Assembly (NCBI GenBank): GCA_913057775.1
Contig: CAJXOG010000002.1
Span: 62,001-126,000 of the forward strand
Direction: 5' to 3'
DNA from: an uncultured Fodinibius sp.
GTDB taxonomy: Bacteria > Bacteroidota > Rhodothermia > Balneolales > Balneolaceae
DNA: 64,000 nucleotides
The notes beneath the pieces were generated by a model that worked only from the letters and a program-made list of their open reading frames with translations, made no database searches and had not been told where the DNA came from. The position numbers were made by a program, and so were the translations under genes. Shown one piece after another: positions 56,130 to 64,000 of the stretch (positions are counted from its first letter, which is position 1; each line of letters opens with the position of its first letter).

Positions 56130-56501
56130 ATGAGCAAAATAGAAAGCAATCGACTGGAAGAATTTCGCAAAGAACGCGAGGAAGCAAACGAAAAGGTGTT
56201 TGATCTCGACCATTTAGGTATTAAGCGCTTTTTTAATCTGGATAACAATACGTACAAAGATGGTGCACTTCCGGCCCAAACCAAAGAGCTACTTGGATTA
56301 GTGGCTTCAACAGTGCTGCGCTGTAATGATTGCATTGATTATCATCTGGAACAAAGTGCTAAAAGCGGATTTACCAAAGATGAAATTGTTGATGCCTTAA
56401 ATGTTGCATTGGTGGTGGGAGGAAGTATCGTAATTCCACATTTGCGCCATGCCGTGGATACACTTGAAATATTGGAAAAAGAAGGTCATCTCGATTCATA
56501 A
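56130..56501 (+). CDS. Carboxymuconolactone decarboxylase-like (AhpD-type) protein
   Basis: A 123-aa helical protein starting at ATG 56130 (MSKIESNRLEEF), the normal family start; the open frame upstream to 56061 looks non-coding. The redox pair is RCNDCIDYHLEQSAKSG (CxxC followed by His), as in AhpD-like peroxidase partners. A role in peroxide or acyl-carrier chemistry is inferred from the fold. It ends 12 bases before the barrel gene, so they may be co-transcribed. Confidence 0.85.
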   Translation: MSKIESNRLEEFRKEREEANEKVFDLDHLGIKRFFNLDNNTYKDGALPAQTKELLGLVASTVLRCNDCIDYHLEQSAKSGFTKDEIVDALNVALVVGGSIVIPHLRHAVDTLEILEKEGHLDS

Positions 56502-56513
56502 AATATTGCCGTT

Positions 56514-57656
56514 TTGATTCGCTACACATCGCTATTATTCCTGATATTATTCTTGATAGGTTCTCCGAGCAAAGCCCAGATGATGGCTTCCCAAGTAGGA
56601 CCGGATTCCGTATCAACAGCATTGGTTCCGGCGTTGGGGTACAGTTCTAATGAAGGGTTGTTAGGTGGGCTGATTTTTAGCCGGTACGATTACCGCGGAA
56701 ACCAACAGCCGTTTAATAATTTGTTAGAAACGTCGGCTATAGCTACTACCAAAGGATTTGTTGAGGTGAATGCGAGATACGAGCAGACCCGGACCTTTGG
56801 TCGAGATATAAGATCGATAGCAGATATTTATTTTTATCGCTACACCCAGGATCAGTTTTTTGGTATCGGAAATGAAACAACGTTTACCGATGACCGATGG
56901 GATAATGAATACTATTTTTTCAGATCGATAGGATTTAGCCTGGATTACCGAATTCGAAAACCAATATATGAGCAGGGACGTAAGCAGCTTGATCTTCAGA
57001 TTGGAGCTGCCACCGAATATCATATTCCCTATATAAGTGAAGCACAATCATCTTTTGCTTTGCAAACGCCCAATGGGAGTGATGGCGGATGGGTCAACAA
57101 TCTAAATGCAGGATTTATTTGGGAGAATCGCGATAGCGAGTTTGATCCTCATCGTGGAAACAGGGCCCAGCTGGAACTTCGGGCAGCACCAAAATGGATT
57201 GGCAGTTACGGTTTGGCTACGGCGCGGTTGGAACTACGACAATATTTTTATCTGTTTGATTGGCTGACAGTGGCCAATCGATTGGAAGCACGTCATGCAT
57301 CGGGCGATACTCCGTATTGGGAATTTTCTACCTTGGGGGATAAAAATACGCTTCGCGGCTATCCGCTGAATCGCTTCAAGGGGAATACTTCATTGGCCTA
57401 CACGCTGGAATTACGAACGTGGTTGCTTAAGTTTCCAAGATTTTATGGTCTTAAATTTGGCGGACAGCTTTTTACCGATGCGGGTCGTGTGTTTACGGAA
57501 ACAGATGATGTGAATGATTTGTTTGAAGGGTACCATCAAACTGTTGGATTCGGGGGTGCGATGTCAATTTTTAATCCCGATTTTATTCTCCGCGGTGAGA
57601 TTGGCTTTTCCGAAGATGTGAGCCGAATTTATATCGGCGTAGGATATATGTTTTAG
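56514..57656 (+). CDS. Outer-membrane beta-barrel protein (BamA/surface antigen-type)
   Basis: A 380-aa protein starting at TTG 56514, with a signal peptide cut near residue 21. The rest is a 16-strand-type barrel of the Omp85/bacterial surface antigen kind, ending in the aromatic YIGVGYMF. There are no POTRA repeats before the barrel. LGDKNTLRGYPLNRFKGN, with RGYP, is the typical inner loop of the family. Function unknown; it may help secrete or insert a partner. Confidence 0.8.
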   Translation: MIRYTSLLFLILFLIGSPSKAQMMASQVGPDSVSTALVPALGYSSNEGLLGGLIFSRYDYRGNQQPFNNLLETSAIATTKGFVEVNARYEQTRTFGRDIRSIADIYFYRYTQDQFFGIGNETTFTDDRWDNEYYFFRSIGFSLDYRIRKPIYEQGRKQLDLQIGAATEYHIPYISEAQSSFALQTPNGSDGGWVNNLNAGFIWENRDSEFDPHRGNRAQLELRAAPKWIGSYGLATARLELRQYFYLFDWLTVANRLEARHASGDTPYWEFSTLGDKNTLRGYPLNRFKGNTSLAYTLELRTWLLKFPRFYGLKFGGQLFTDAGRVFTETDDVNDLFEGYHQTVGFGGAMSIFNPDFILRGEIGFSEDVSRIYIGVGYMF

Positions 57657-57770
57657 AATTATTGGTAAATGGAATTATGCCATTCTAAACTTATATTAAG
57701 ATGCTTTGATGTTCCAGTACTCGTTTCAGGATGTTTTAAAAGCTAAACTGAGGTTTAATTATTTGATAAA

Positions 57771-58511
57771 ATGAGTCGATCAGTTCTACTAACAGCAGCA
57801 CAAGAAGACACCGAAGTTTTTCGATCAAAAATGGAAGAAGAACACGTGTCCATCTTACATTATCCCCTGGAGCGTTACGAAGCGTTGGAAGATAATGCGG
57901 ATATTCTGGATGCCTTGGAGAACCTTGAAGAATATGAGAATATTGTCCATGGCAGTAAACGTAACGCCCAGTTTTGGGTTGACTGGCTGCAGGAGTTCGA
58001 TAAGATTGAAGAAGCCCGTAATCAGTTAAATTTGGCGCTTAATCAACATACAGCAGATTATCTCGAAGAGCAGGGTATCCCGGCGGTGCATCCCCATTCC
58101 CAGGGGAAAGCTATTAACCTGCTGGAATTTATGTTACGAATTAAGCGCATTGGAAAAACGCTTTATCCCTGCGGGGATAAAACGGCGGAAGATCTGCCTG
58201 CCTTGTTGCGTGAGTTAGATATGGAGGTCAATGAATTAGTGTTGTTCACGCTCGAGGGGCCAGAAGAAAATAAATTGGAAGAGTATCGAAAAGATTTTGC
58301 AGCACACCAACCGGAGTTTGTGATCTTTCACTCACGTCGTTCTGTAACCCGTACCTTAGCCGCTTTCCCAAATGCTAATTTTAGCGATCCCTACATTATT
58401 TCCGCTGATCAGGCGGTGACCGATAAGCTGGAGAAAGAAGACATTGCGGTTGATGAGCAAGCCGAGGGAAACTGGAGTTCTATTTTTGGGATCATCAGGG
58501 AAGAATTATAG
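57771..58511 (+). CDS. Divergent HemD-like protein (uroporphyrinogen-III synthase fold)
   Basis: A 246-aa protein whose layout resembles HemD: an LLTAAQED opening and then a two-lobed fold with IGKTLYPCGDKTAEDLPALLRELDMEV and VIFHSRRSVTRTLAAFP, similar to the PRG.....L and FTSP-type motifs. It is much more divergent than the hemD in the operon. It has no signal peptide. Its product could be a second HemD, or a paralogue with another role. Neighbours do not decide. Confidence 0.55.
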   Translation: MSRSVLLTAAQEDTEVFRSKMEEEHVSILHYPLERYEALEDNADILDALENLEEYENIVHGSKRNAQFWVDWLQEFDKIEEARNQLNLALNQHTADYLEEQGIPAVHPHSQGKAINLLEFMLRIKRIGKTLYPCGDKTAEDLPALLRELDMEVNELVLFTLEGPEENKLEEYRKDFAAHQPEFVIFHSRRSVTRTLAAFPNANFSDPYIISADQAVTDKLEKEDIAVDEQAEGNWSSIFGIIREEL

Positions 58512-58789
58512 AGAAATATTATTTTTATAAGATATTTAAAATCTTTTCAGATGTTTTGAGATTGATTAGTTTTTGTGTTCAAATCTCATTGGTTTTATTA
58601 CAAAACCCGATGTAAAAAAATATAAATAAGGGCCAAAAGTTGTATTAATATTTATTCAATGATGATTAATCCAACCTTGTTTATTACCATCAGTCTATCT
58701 TTAATTTAATAGATGTTAGATTAAGTATTAACAGCCAGCTATAAGAATAGTTTTTCGGGACAACTGGCGTAGATTTCAGGACTATTGTA

Positions 58790-60124
58790 GTGAGCAAAAG
58801 AAACTTTAAAAAATACTATAACGTTTTTTACGAACTTTTCAGCTCTATTATTCTATTTAGTAATAGCGAAAAATTTTGGATAGGCTTGTTGCTTGTTTTA
58901 CTTGGTGTTTCTCCGGTAATCCAAGCACAAGGAACAGGAAATGCCCCTGAATCCTCTGAGCTTAGTGTTTATATAGATTGCCAATCTTGCGACTATGATC
59001 ATATACGTCGCGAAATTACATTCATTAATTATGTAAGGGATCCGAAACCGGCAGATATTCACCTTTTTATAACGTTTGAAAATACAGGCGGTGGTGGGAG
59101 GCAGTACAAACTATCTTTTATTGGGCGCCGAGATTTTAAAGATTTAGAATATACACTAAATTATGTTGTGGATCGAGAAGCTTCTGCTGATGAAAGGAGA
59201 GAAGGATTAATCGAAGTAATAAGGACGGGACTCGTTGGATATGTTATACAAGTTTCGGACCCTTCAATGTATCGACTTGAATATCTCGGTGGTGAATCTA
59301 ATCAACGTTCAGATAAAAAAGTTGAAGATCCCTGGAACTATTGGGTATTCGAAATTTATGCTGGAAGTTTGCAATTGGATTTAGAATCGAGTCAAAAAGA
59401 GTTTGATTCGAGATGGGGATTTTATGCTGATCATGTTACCAATGAATGGAAGATCCGTTTCCGACCGTATTTCAACTATGAATTTGTTGAGATTGATCGT
59501 GAAGGAGAAGACGAGCCGGTAACAAGCAGGCGTCATAGGCATGGAATTAACAGTTATGTAATCAAGAGTCTTAATGACCACTGGTCTTTAGGGATCTTTG
59601 GGGATTATTTAACAAGAAATGATCGTAACTATAAACACCGATTCCGATTAACGCCGGGTATTGAATACAATATATTTCCTTACCAGAAAGCCACCCGAAA
59701 ATCATTTACTATTAACTATAGGTTGGGATATGCATATGCTGATTATTATGAGAAAACCATATTTCAAAAAAATAGCGAAAACTTAGTTAATCAGCAGTTA
59801 TCTGCTTCAGTACGGATCAAGCAACCATGGGGAGAAATACAGGGGGGAGTAGAAGCTTCACATTATTTACATGATTTTGCTCAGCGACGAGCAGAAATGT
59901 TTGGAGATATTTCAATTCGATTAACGGAAGGACTTTCACTTAGTTTTTATACCCGTCTTGAGATGATTCAAGATCAGCTTTCCCTACCCATAGGGGAAAC
60001 ATCTATAGAAGATGTTTTGCTACAACAAAAAGAATTAGCTACTGATTTTTCAATTTATGGGTCCATTTCACTTTCATATACATTTGGTTCTGATTTTGCT
60101 AATGTAGTGAATACAAGATTTTAA
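58790..60124 (+). CDS. Outer-membrane/periplasmic protein of unknown function
   Basis: A 444-aa protein from a GTG start at 58790. A hydrophobic segment at about 28-47 ending VIQAQ looks like a late signal peptide. Next comes a conserved region around YIDCQSCDYDHIRREITFIN (C64, C67) and DIHLFITFENTGGGG; the last 280 residues form a likely beta barrel ending in NVVNTRF. I recall similar proteins in other Bacteroidota-like and related phyla but no named family. The next gene starts 3 bases later. Confidence 0.65.
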   Translation: MSKRNFKKYYNVFYELFSSIILFSNSEKFWIGLLLVLLGVSPVIQAQGTGNAPESSELSVYIDCQSCDYDHIRREITFINYVRDPKPADIHLFITFENTGGGGRQYKLSFIGRRDFKDLEYTLNYVVDREASADERREGLIEVIRTGLVGYVIQVSDPSMYRLEYLGGESNQRSDKKVEDPWNYWVFEIYAGSLQLDLESSQKEFDSRWGFYADHVTNEWKIRFRPYFNYEFVEIDREGEDEPVTSRRHRHGINSYVIKSLNDHWSLGIFGDYLTRNDRNYKHRFRLTPGIEYNIFPYQKATRKSFTINYRLGYAYADYYEKTIFQKNSENLVNQQLSASVRIKQPWGEIQGGVEASHYLHDFAQRRAEMFGDISIRLTEGLSLSFYTRLEMIQDQLSLPIGETSIEDVLLQQKELATDFSIYGSISLSYTFGSDFANVVNTRF

Positions 60125-60127
60125 GAT

Positions 60128-60682
60128 ATGGTAGACCAAGCCAGTAAAAATATTAATGCGAGGTTACAATTACTTATTCTTTTGTGGTTAGTACTCCTGT
60201 TGTTTGTAAGCTTTTCGAAAAGTTATGGGCAGGAAGTAAAAACGAAAAATTCGGATATTAGTTACTGGATTTATGGAGGACCCTCAGTTACTACACTGGG
60301 AATAGGATTACAAGCGGAATTGGCGGTAGATTATAATAACCATCTTTTTTTAATAAGCACTACCAGAACAGATTTAGATTTTGGGGATGAGACTTGGGAT
60401 GTGGCCTTGATTTATGGACAGAGCATGAACTATCGTTCTTTCTACCTCTCGGCTGGAACTGGAGTGGCAGTAATAGGAGGAGAGGGATATTCGGACTTAT
60501 TTGGGAGAGGAACAAAAACTTCAATAGAAACGACTATTGGATTTCCATTGAGAGGGCAAATTTCGTGGCAACCGGTACGGTTCTTGGGGTTAGGTATTAA
60601 TAGTTTTTTTAATGTTAATACTGAACAGCCTTTTGGTGGAATTGGAGTTTCTGTGAAGGTGGGTAAGTTACATAAATTATAA
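60128..60682 (+). CDS. Small outer-membrane beta-barrel-like protein
   Basis: A 184-aa protein with an N-terminal hydrophobic segment (about residues 13-35, ending KSYGQ) and then alternating hydrophobic strands with Gly/Tyr/Phe, such as FYLSAGTGVAVIGGEGYSD and FLGLGINSFFNV, as in small barrels. It follows the previous gene after 3 bases, so the two are likely one operon. I recognise no family. Confidence 0.6.
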   Translation: MVDQASKNINARLQLLILLWLVLLLFVSFSKSYGQEVKTKNSDISYWIYGGPSVTTLGIGLQAELAVDYNNHLFLISTTRTDLDFGDETWDVALIYGQSMNYRSFYLSAGTGVAVIGGEGYSDLFGRGTKTSIETTIGFPLRGQISWQPVRFLGLGINSFFNVNTEQPFGGIGVSVKVGKLHKL

Positions 60683-63085
60683 TTATCGGAATTTCACAAC
60701 GGTACAACCCGCGCCGCCCTGTGAAATAGGGGCGATCTCATATCCTTCAACTTCCTTGCGCTTGTCGAGGTATTCATGGACCAGTTTTTTGAGGATACCC
60801 TCGCCTTTGCCGTGAATGATCTGAACTTCACTTCTACCAGCGGCTACAGCATCATCAATATAACGCTGAATTTCCTTCATAGCTTCATCACCGCGCATGC
60901 CCCGAATACTGAGCTGTGGCTTAACCATCTTAAAACGGCTGCCGTCCTCAAAATTAACTTTCACTTTCTGCTTTTTGGGTTTGCGATCCGAAGCATCCTC
61001 TACTTTTACCAGCTTTTTATATTTCGTTTTAACTCGGAGCCCGCCGGCTGAAATAACGGCTTTATTTCCATTGATCTCTTTCAGTTCACCGGTCGTGTTG
61101 GCATCTTGTAACCGTACCAAATCCCCCACTTCTGGCTTTTCGGATGAGTCTTGATATTGCTCCTGCTCTTCTTCCAGTTCCTGTAGCTCGGAAGATACTT
61201 TCTTGCGATGGGACTCTACTTCTTTCCGAGCCTTTTTAATGGTTTCATTGTCTTTTTCTCCCTGCTCGACGATCCGTTGCACCGCCTCCTCAATTTTCTG
61301 GTTGGCGGAATCCATAATTTCTTTGGCTTCCTTGAGCGCTTTCTCCCGAATTTGTTCTTTCTCTTTTTCAATCGCCGTGCGCTTTTCTTCGTAACGATTC
61401 CGCTCTTTTTGCGTTTTTGATTGTAGCTGATCGTATTTCTTTTTGAGCTCCTCGGCTTCCTGCGTTTTGGATTCGAGCTCGGTAATAAGTGTTTCCATAT
61501 CGCTTTTGGCTTCACCCAGAAGCGTGCGAGATCGATAGAGAAGTTCGTCCTGAAGCTTCATGCGTTCCGCAATTTCAAAGGCATAGCTGCTGCCCGGCAC
61601 GCCCTTTTTAAACCGATACGTGGGAGAGAGCGTACCCTGATCAAATTCCATTGAGCCATTGACGGCATGCTCATGATCGTGGGCAAAAACTTTGAGCGAT
61701 CCGTGATGAGTCGTGACCAGCGTTTTAGCTTTACGTTCCATCAGGATTTCGATAAGGGATTGAAACAGCGCGCCGCCTTCTTCGGGATCTGTTCCTGCGG
61801 CAGCCTCATCAATCAAAACTAAGCTTTGGTCATCGGCATTATCCAGGGTATGCTTCATCCATTCCAGGCGCGATGAAAAGGTACTCAAATCATTTTCGAT
61901 GGACTGATCGTCGCCCATATCCACAAAAATGCTGTCGAAGATGGGAATTTCTGAGCTGTCTCGAGCTGGAATGGCAAACCCGGATTGAACCATCATGCTG
62001 CATAAACCCAGTGTTTTGAGCGCGACTGATTTCCCGCCGGCATTGGGACCTGTAATCACGAGACAGTGCTCATCTTCGGTAAGCTCCATATTCAGCGGAA
62101 CTACTTTCTCCTTTTTTTCTTCGGGAAGTTGAAGGTTTTTAAGGAGCAAAAGTGGATTGTACGCTTCTTTCAGATACAGGTGATCGGATTCTGAAATGAC
62201 AGGCACAAATCCATCCAGATCGATACTGAGTTGTGCTTTGGCCGAAATAATATCAAAGGTAGTAAGGGTTTCCAGGTTTTGGCGGATGGAATCTCGCTGA
62301 TGACGTACGTGCGTGGTTAGCTCACGGAGTATGCGTTCGATCTCCTGCTTTTCCTCGGATTCGAGCTGACGAATTTCATTATTGATTTCCAGTGCTTCCA
62401 CCGGTTCCAGGTAAACCGTTTGTCCCGATGAAGAAACGTCATGCACAAAACCCTGCACTTTACGCTTGTATTCGACTTGAACGGGAATCACCATACGACC
62501 ATTGCGGATGGTAGCGCCTTCATCAGAGGTCATCCCCTTCTTGGAGAGATTGCCCATCACCCGGTTGATCGTTGTGCGGAGATCATTTTTTCGCTTATTA
62601 ATATTGTTTCTTATGGATTGCAGCTTGGGACTGGCATCGTTTCGAAGTTCGCCATTTTCGGTAAGTACATCCTGAAGAGTTTCTTCCAAATCTTTCAGTG
62701 GAATAAGACCTACTGAAATGTCTTTGAGAGCTGAATAGTGCTCCTTTCTCTGATCGATGTATGATTTGACGACGCGCGCGGTAATACTGAGTTCTAGAAT
62801 TTCCACAAAAGCATTTAAGGGAATAATGCTATTTTCGGGTCGGGCTTTATCAAGATAGTCGCGAACATCATGTAAATTGCGAAGCGGAAAGGCCGAGTCG
62901 TTGAGCAGTAAATCCGTCATTTCTTTGACTTGGGCCAGCCTGCGTTCAATAACCTGTCGGTCGGAAAAAGGCATTAGGGATTTGAGCTGCTCTCGGGCCA
63001 TACCTGACTGTGCTTTTTTGACTGTGGCCTCACGAATCGACTCAAATCCAATTTTATCGCTCAGATGTTCCGGGTGTAAATGCAT
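60683..63085 (-). CDS. mutS2: Endonuclease MutS2
   Basis: An 800-aa MutS-like ATPase. The ATPase module carries Walker A GPNAGGKSVALKT (about 353-365) and the conserved EEGGALFQSLIE. The coiled-coil region (about 515-650) is strongly Lys/Glu-rich. The C-terminal Smr domain has the DLRG-like IRGMRGDEAM and HGKGEGILKK. In bacteria MutS2 acts on ribosome collisions or recombination intermediates rather than mismatch repair. It ends base-to-base against the convergent gene. Confidence 0.95.
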   Translation of the reverse strand: MHLHPEHLSDKIGFESIREATVKKAQSGMAREQLKSLMPFSDRQVIERRLAQVKEMTDLLLNDSAFPLRNLHDVRDYLDKARPENSIIPLNAFVEILELSITARVVKSYIDQRKEHYSALKDISVGLIPLKDLEETLQDVLTENGELRNDASPKLQSIRNNINKRKNDLRTTINRVMGNLSKKGMTSDEGATIRNGRMVIPVQVEYKRKVQGFVHDVSSSGQTVYLEPVEALEINNEIRQLESEEKQEIERILRELTTHVRHQRDSIRQNLETLTTFDIISAKAQLSIDLDGFVPVISESDHLYLKEAYNPLLLLKNLQLPEEKKEKVVPLNMELTEDEHCLVITGPNAGGKSVALKTLGLCSMMVQSGFAIPARDSSEIPIFDSIFVDMGDDQSIENDLSTFSSRLEWMKHTLDNADDQSLVLIDEAAAGTDPEEGGALFQSLIEILMERKAKTLVTTHHGSLKVFAHDHEHAVNGSMEFDQGTLSPTYRFKKGVPGSSYAFEIAERMKLQDELLYRSRTLLGEAKSDMETLITELESKTQEAEELKKKYDQLQSKTQKERNRYEEKRTAIEKEKEQIREKALKEAKEIMDSANQKIEEAVQRIVEQGEKDNETIKKARKEVESHRKKVSSELQELEEEQEQYQDSSEKPEVGDLVRLQDANTTGELKEINGNKAVISAGGLRVKTKYKKLVKVEDASDRKPKKQKVKVNFEDGSRFKMVKPQLSIRGMRGDEAMKEIQRYIDDAVAAGRSEVQIIHGKGEGILKKLVHEYLDKRKEVEGYEIAPISQGGAGCTVVKFR

Positions 63086-63275
63086 ATTTTATTTGTTTCG
63101 TATCATCCTGATTGGAAAGATTCCGGAATCAGGATCTGTAAATGTATAAGTAGATTGATAGTTTCAGATTGTCCATAATATAAGCTTCTTGCCGCGGAAA
63201 TGATGAATTTGAAAAGAGTAAAATAATTGTTAATTCCACGGGGAGATTCAGTTAATAATAATTATCGAAATTGAT

Positions 63276-64000
63276 ATGAAATTACCGATTTACCAGGTTG
63301 ATTCCTTTGCTTCAGAACCTTTTGAGGGAAACCCCGCTGCCGTATGTCCATTGAATGATTGGCTGCCTGATGGGTTGATGCAACAGATAGCCATGGAAAA
63401 TAATCTCTCTGAAACGGCTTTTTTTGTCGAGCAGGATGAGGACTATCGGCTGAGATGGTTTACTCCTACCACCGAAGTGGACCTGTGCGGACACGCGACA
63501 CTGGCTTCGGCACATGTACTTTTTGAGCATCTCAATTATGATCAGCTAATCATTCGGTTTGATTCCAACAGTGGTGAGCTGAAGGTCCGAAAAGAAGAAG
63601 GGCGGTTGGTGATGAACTTTCCGGTCGCGGCATTAAATAGGACAGAGGTTCCCGATTTTTTAGAGGAGGGTGTAGGTGTTTCCGCTAAAGAGCTCTATCG
63701 CGATACTGATTATTTGTATGTGATAGAATCTGAAGAGCAAGTCCGCAATTTAGCTCCGGATATACGAGCGATGGCCAAGGCCGATGTGCGCGGAATTATT
63801 GTTACGGCGGCTGCTGATGGCCATGGTTATGACTTTGTATCGCGATTTTTTGCTCCTAATGCCGGTGTTGATGAAGATCCGGTGACAGGCTCGGCCCATA
63901 CCATGTTGACGCCATATTGGAGTAGGCGGTTAGGGAAAAAGAAGTTGGTTGGCAGGCAAGTATCACAGCGCGGGGGCACGGTGTATTGTCATCATAAAGG
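63276..64000 (+). CDS. PhzF family protein (partial, runs off the window)
   Basis: A frame open from ATG 63276 to the window end encodes 241 residues and more. It begins MKLPIYQVDSFASEPFEGNP, the PhzF opening, then LSETAFFV with the conserved catalytic Glu, DLCGHATLASAHVL, and FVSRFFAPNAGVDEDPVTGSAH, all family signatures. PhzF-type isomerases act on small metabolites; the phenazine role is not implied here. The C-terminal end is missing, about 20-50 residues. Confidence 0.92.
   Translation, partial: MKLPIYQVDSFASEPFEGNPAAVCPLNDWLPDGLMQQIAMENNLSETAFFVEQDEDYRLRWFTPTTEVDLCGHATLASAHVLFEHLNYDQLIIRFDSNSGELKVRKEEGRLVMNFPVAALNRTEVPDFLEEGVGVSAKELYRDTDYLYVIESEEQVRNLAPDIRAMAKADVRGIIVTAAADGHGYDFVSRFFAPNAGVDEDPVTGSAHTMLTPYWSRRLGKKKLVGRQVSQRGGTVYCHHK

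Noticed and set aside
58512-58789. Gap of 278 bases before the envelope protein pair
   Set aside because: It is AT-rich with one weak GAGATT/AATCTC inverted pair, but no gene, RNA or clear operator is visible. It probably holds only the promoter.

Overview
The window is a gene-dense, moderate-GC chromosomal segment with no phage, plasmid, IS element, rRNA operon or CRISPR array. Gene content points to the Bacteroidota/FCB side of the tree, most likely Balneolota or a close relative. Supporting signs are a short CarB without its allosteric domain, a DUF6787-type membrane protein, a DUF4856/imelysin/HTTM/TonB iron operon, GxxExxY and four-helix-bundle genes beside CAGATTAA-type palindromes, weak Shine-Dalgarno signals and many acidic proteins as in marine or halotolerant members. 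The phylum call is an inference; no marker gene in the window settles it.

Layout. 0.1-5.9 kb: phospholipid acyltransferase, NhaC antiporter, MscL with a zinc-ribbon tail, a 58-aa small ORF, FtsH and tRNA-Lys(UUU). 6-12.3 kb (+): metallo-beta-lactamase-fold hydrolase, HIT protein, AroQ, a polysaccharide flippase, a NYN/cold-shock fusion and formate-THF ligase. 12.3-25.9 kb (mostly -): Mdh, then NadK, a peptide-type binding lipoprotein and Ddl, RecQ, a GxxExxY protein, CarB-CarA behind a structured leader, a CPXCG protein, a four-helix-bundle protein (+) and a DDAH-like enzyme. 26-31 kb: DUF58 protein, FAS1 protein, an SDR and an OmpR/histidine-kinase pair.

31-40 kb is the centrepiece: hemH-hemA-hemC-hemD-hemE-hemF-hemB-hemL plus a small membrane protein gene, all on the + strand. 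With the hemG/hemY-type oxidase at 45.3-46.7 kb this encodes every step from glutamyl-tRNA to protoheme by the protoporphyrin route (C5 pathway, oxygen-dependent HemF and HemY-type enzymes). The ferrochelatase carries an unusual cysteine-rich insertion, and a divergent second HemD-like gene lies at 57.8 kb. 40-46 kb holds small conserved genes, an Fe-S protein with two CDGSH motifs, an epimerase-like protein, a coiled-coil lipoprotein and PruA.

46.8-54.4 kb is an iron-acquisition region: a lone iron-binding lipoprotein (+), then a four-gene operon (-) of DUF4856 lipoprotein, imelysin, HTTM membrane protein and TonB-dependent receptor. A 15-bp inverted repeat of the form TTAGA-N5-TCTAA occurs upstream of hemH, between hemG and the iron-binding lipoprotein, and (as variants) twice upstream of the iron operon. 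This suggests one Fur-superfamily-like regulator ties heme synthesis to iron uptake. 54.5-64 kb: SGNH hydrolase, AhpD-like protein, outer-membrane barrel protein, HemD paralogue, two outer-membrane/periplasmic proteins of unknown function, MutS2, and a PhzF-family gene cut by the window end. Several intergenic gaps, especially inside the heme operon, are filled by short palindromic repeats of at least three families.
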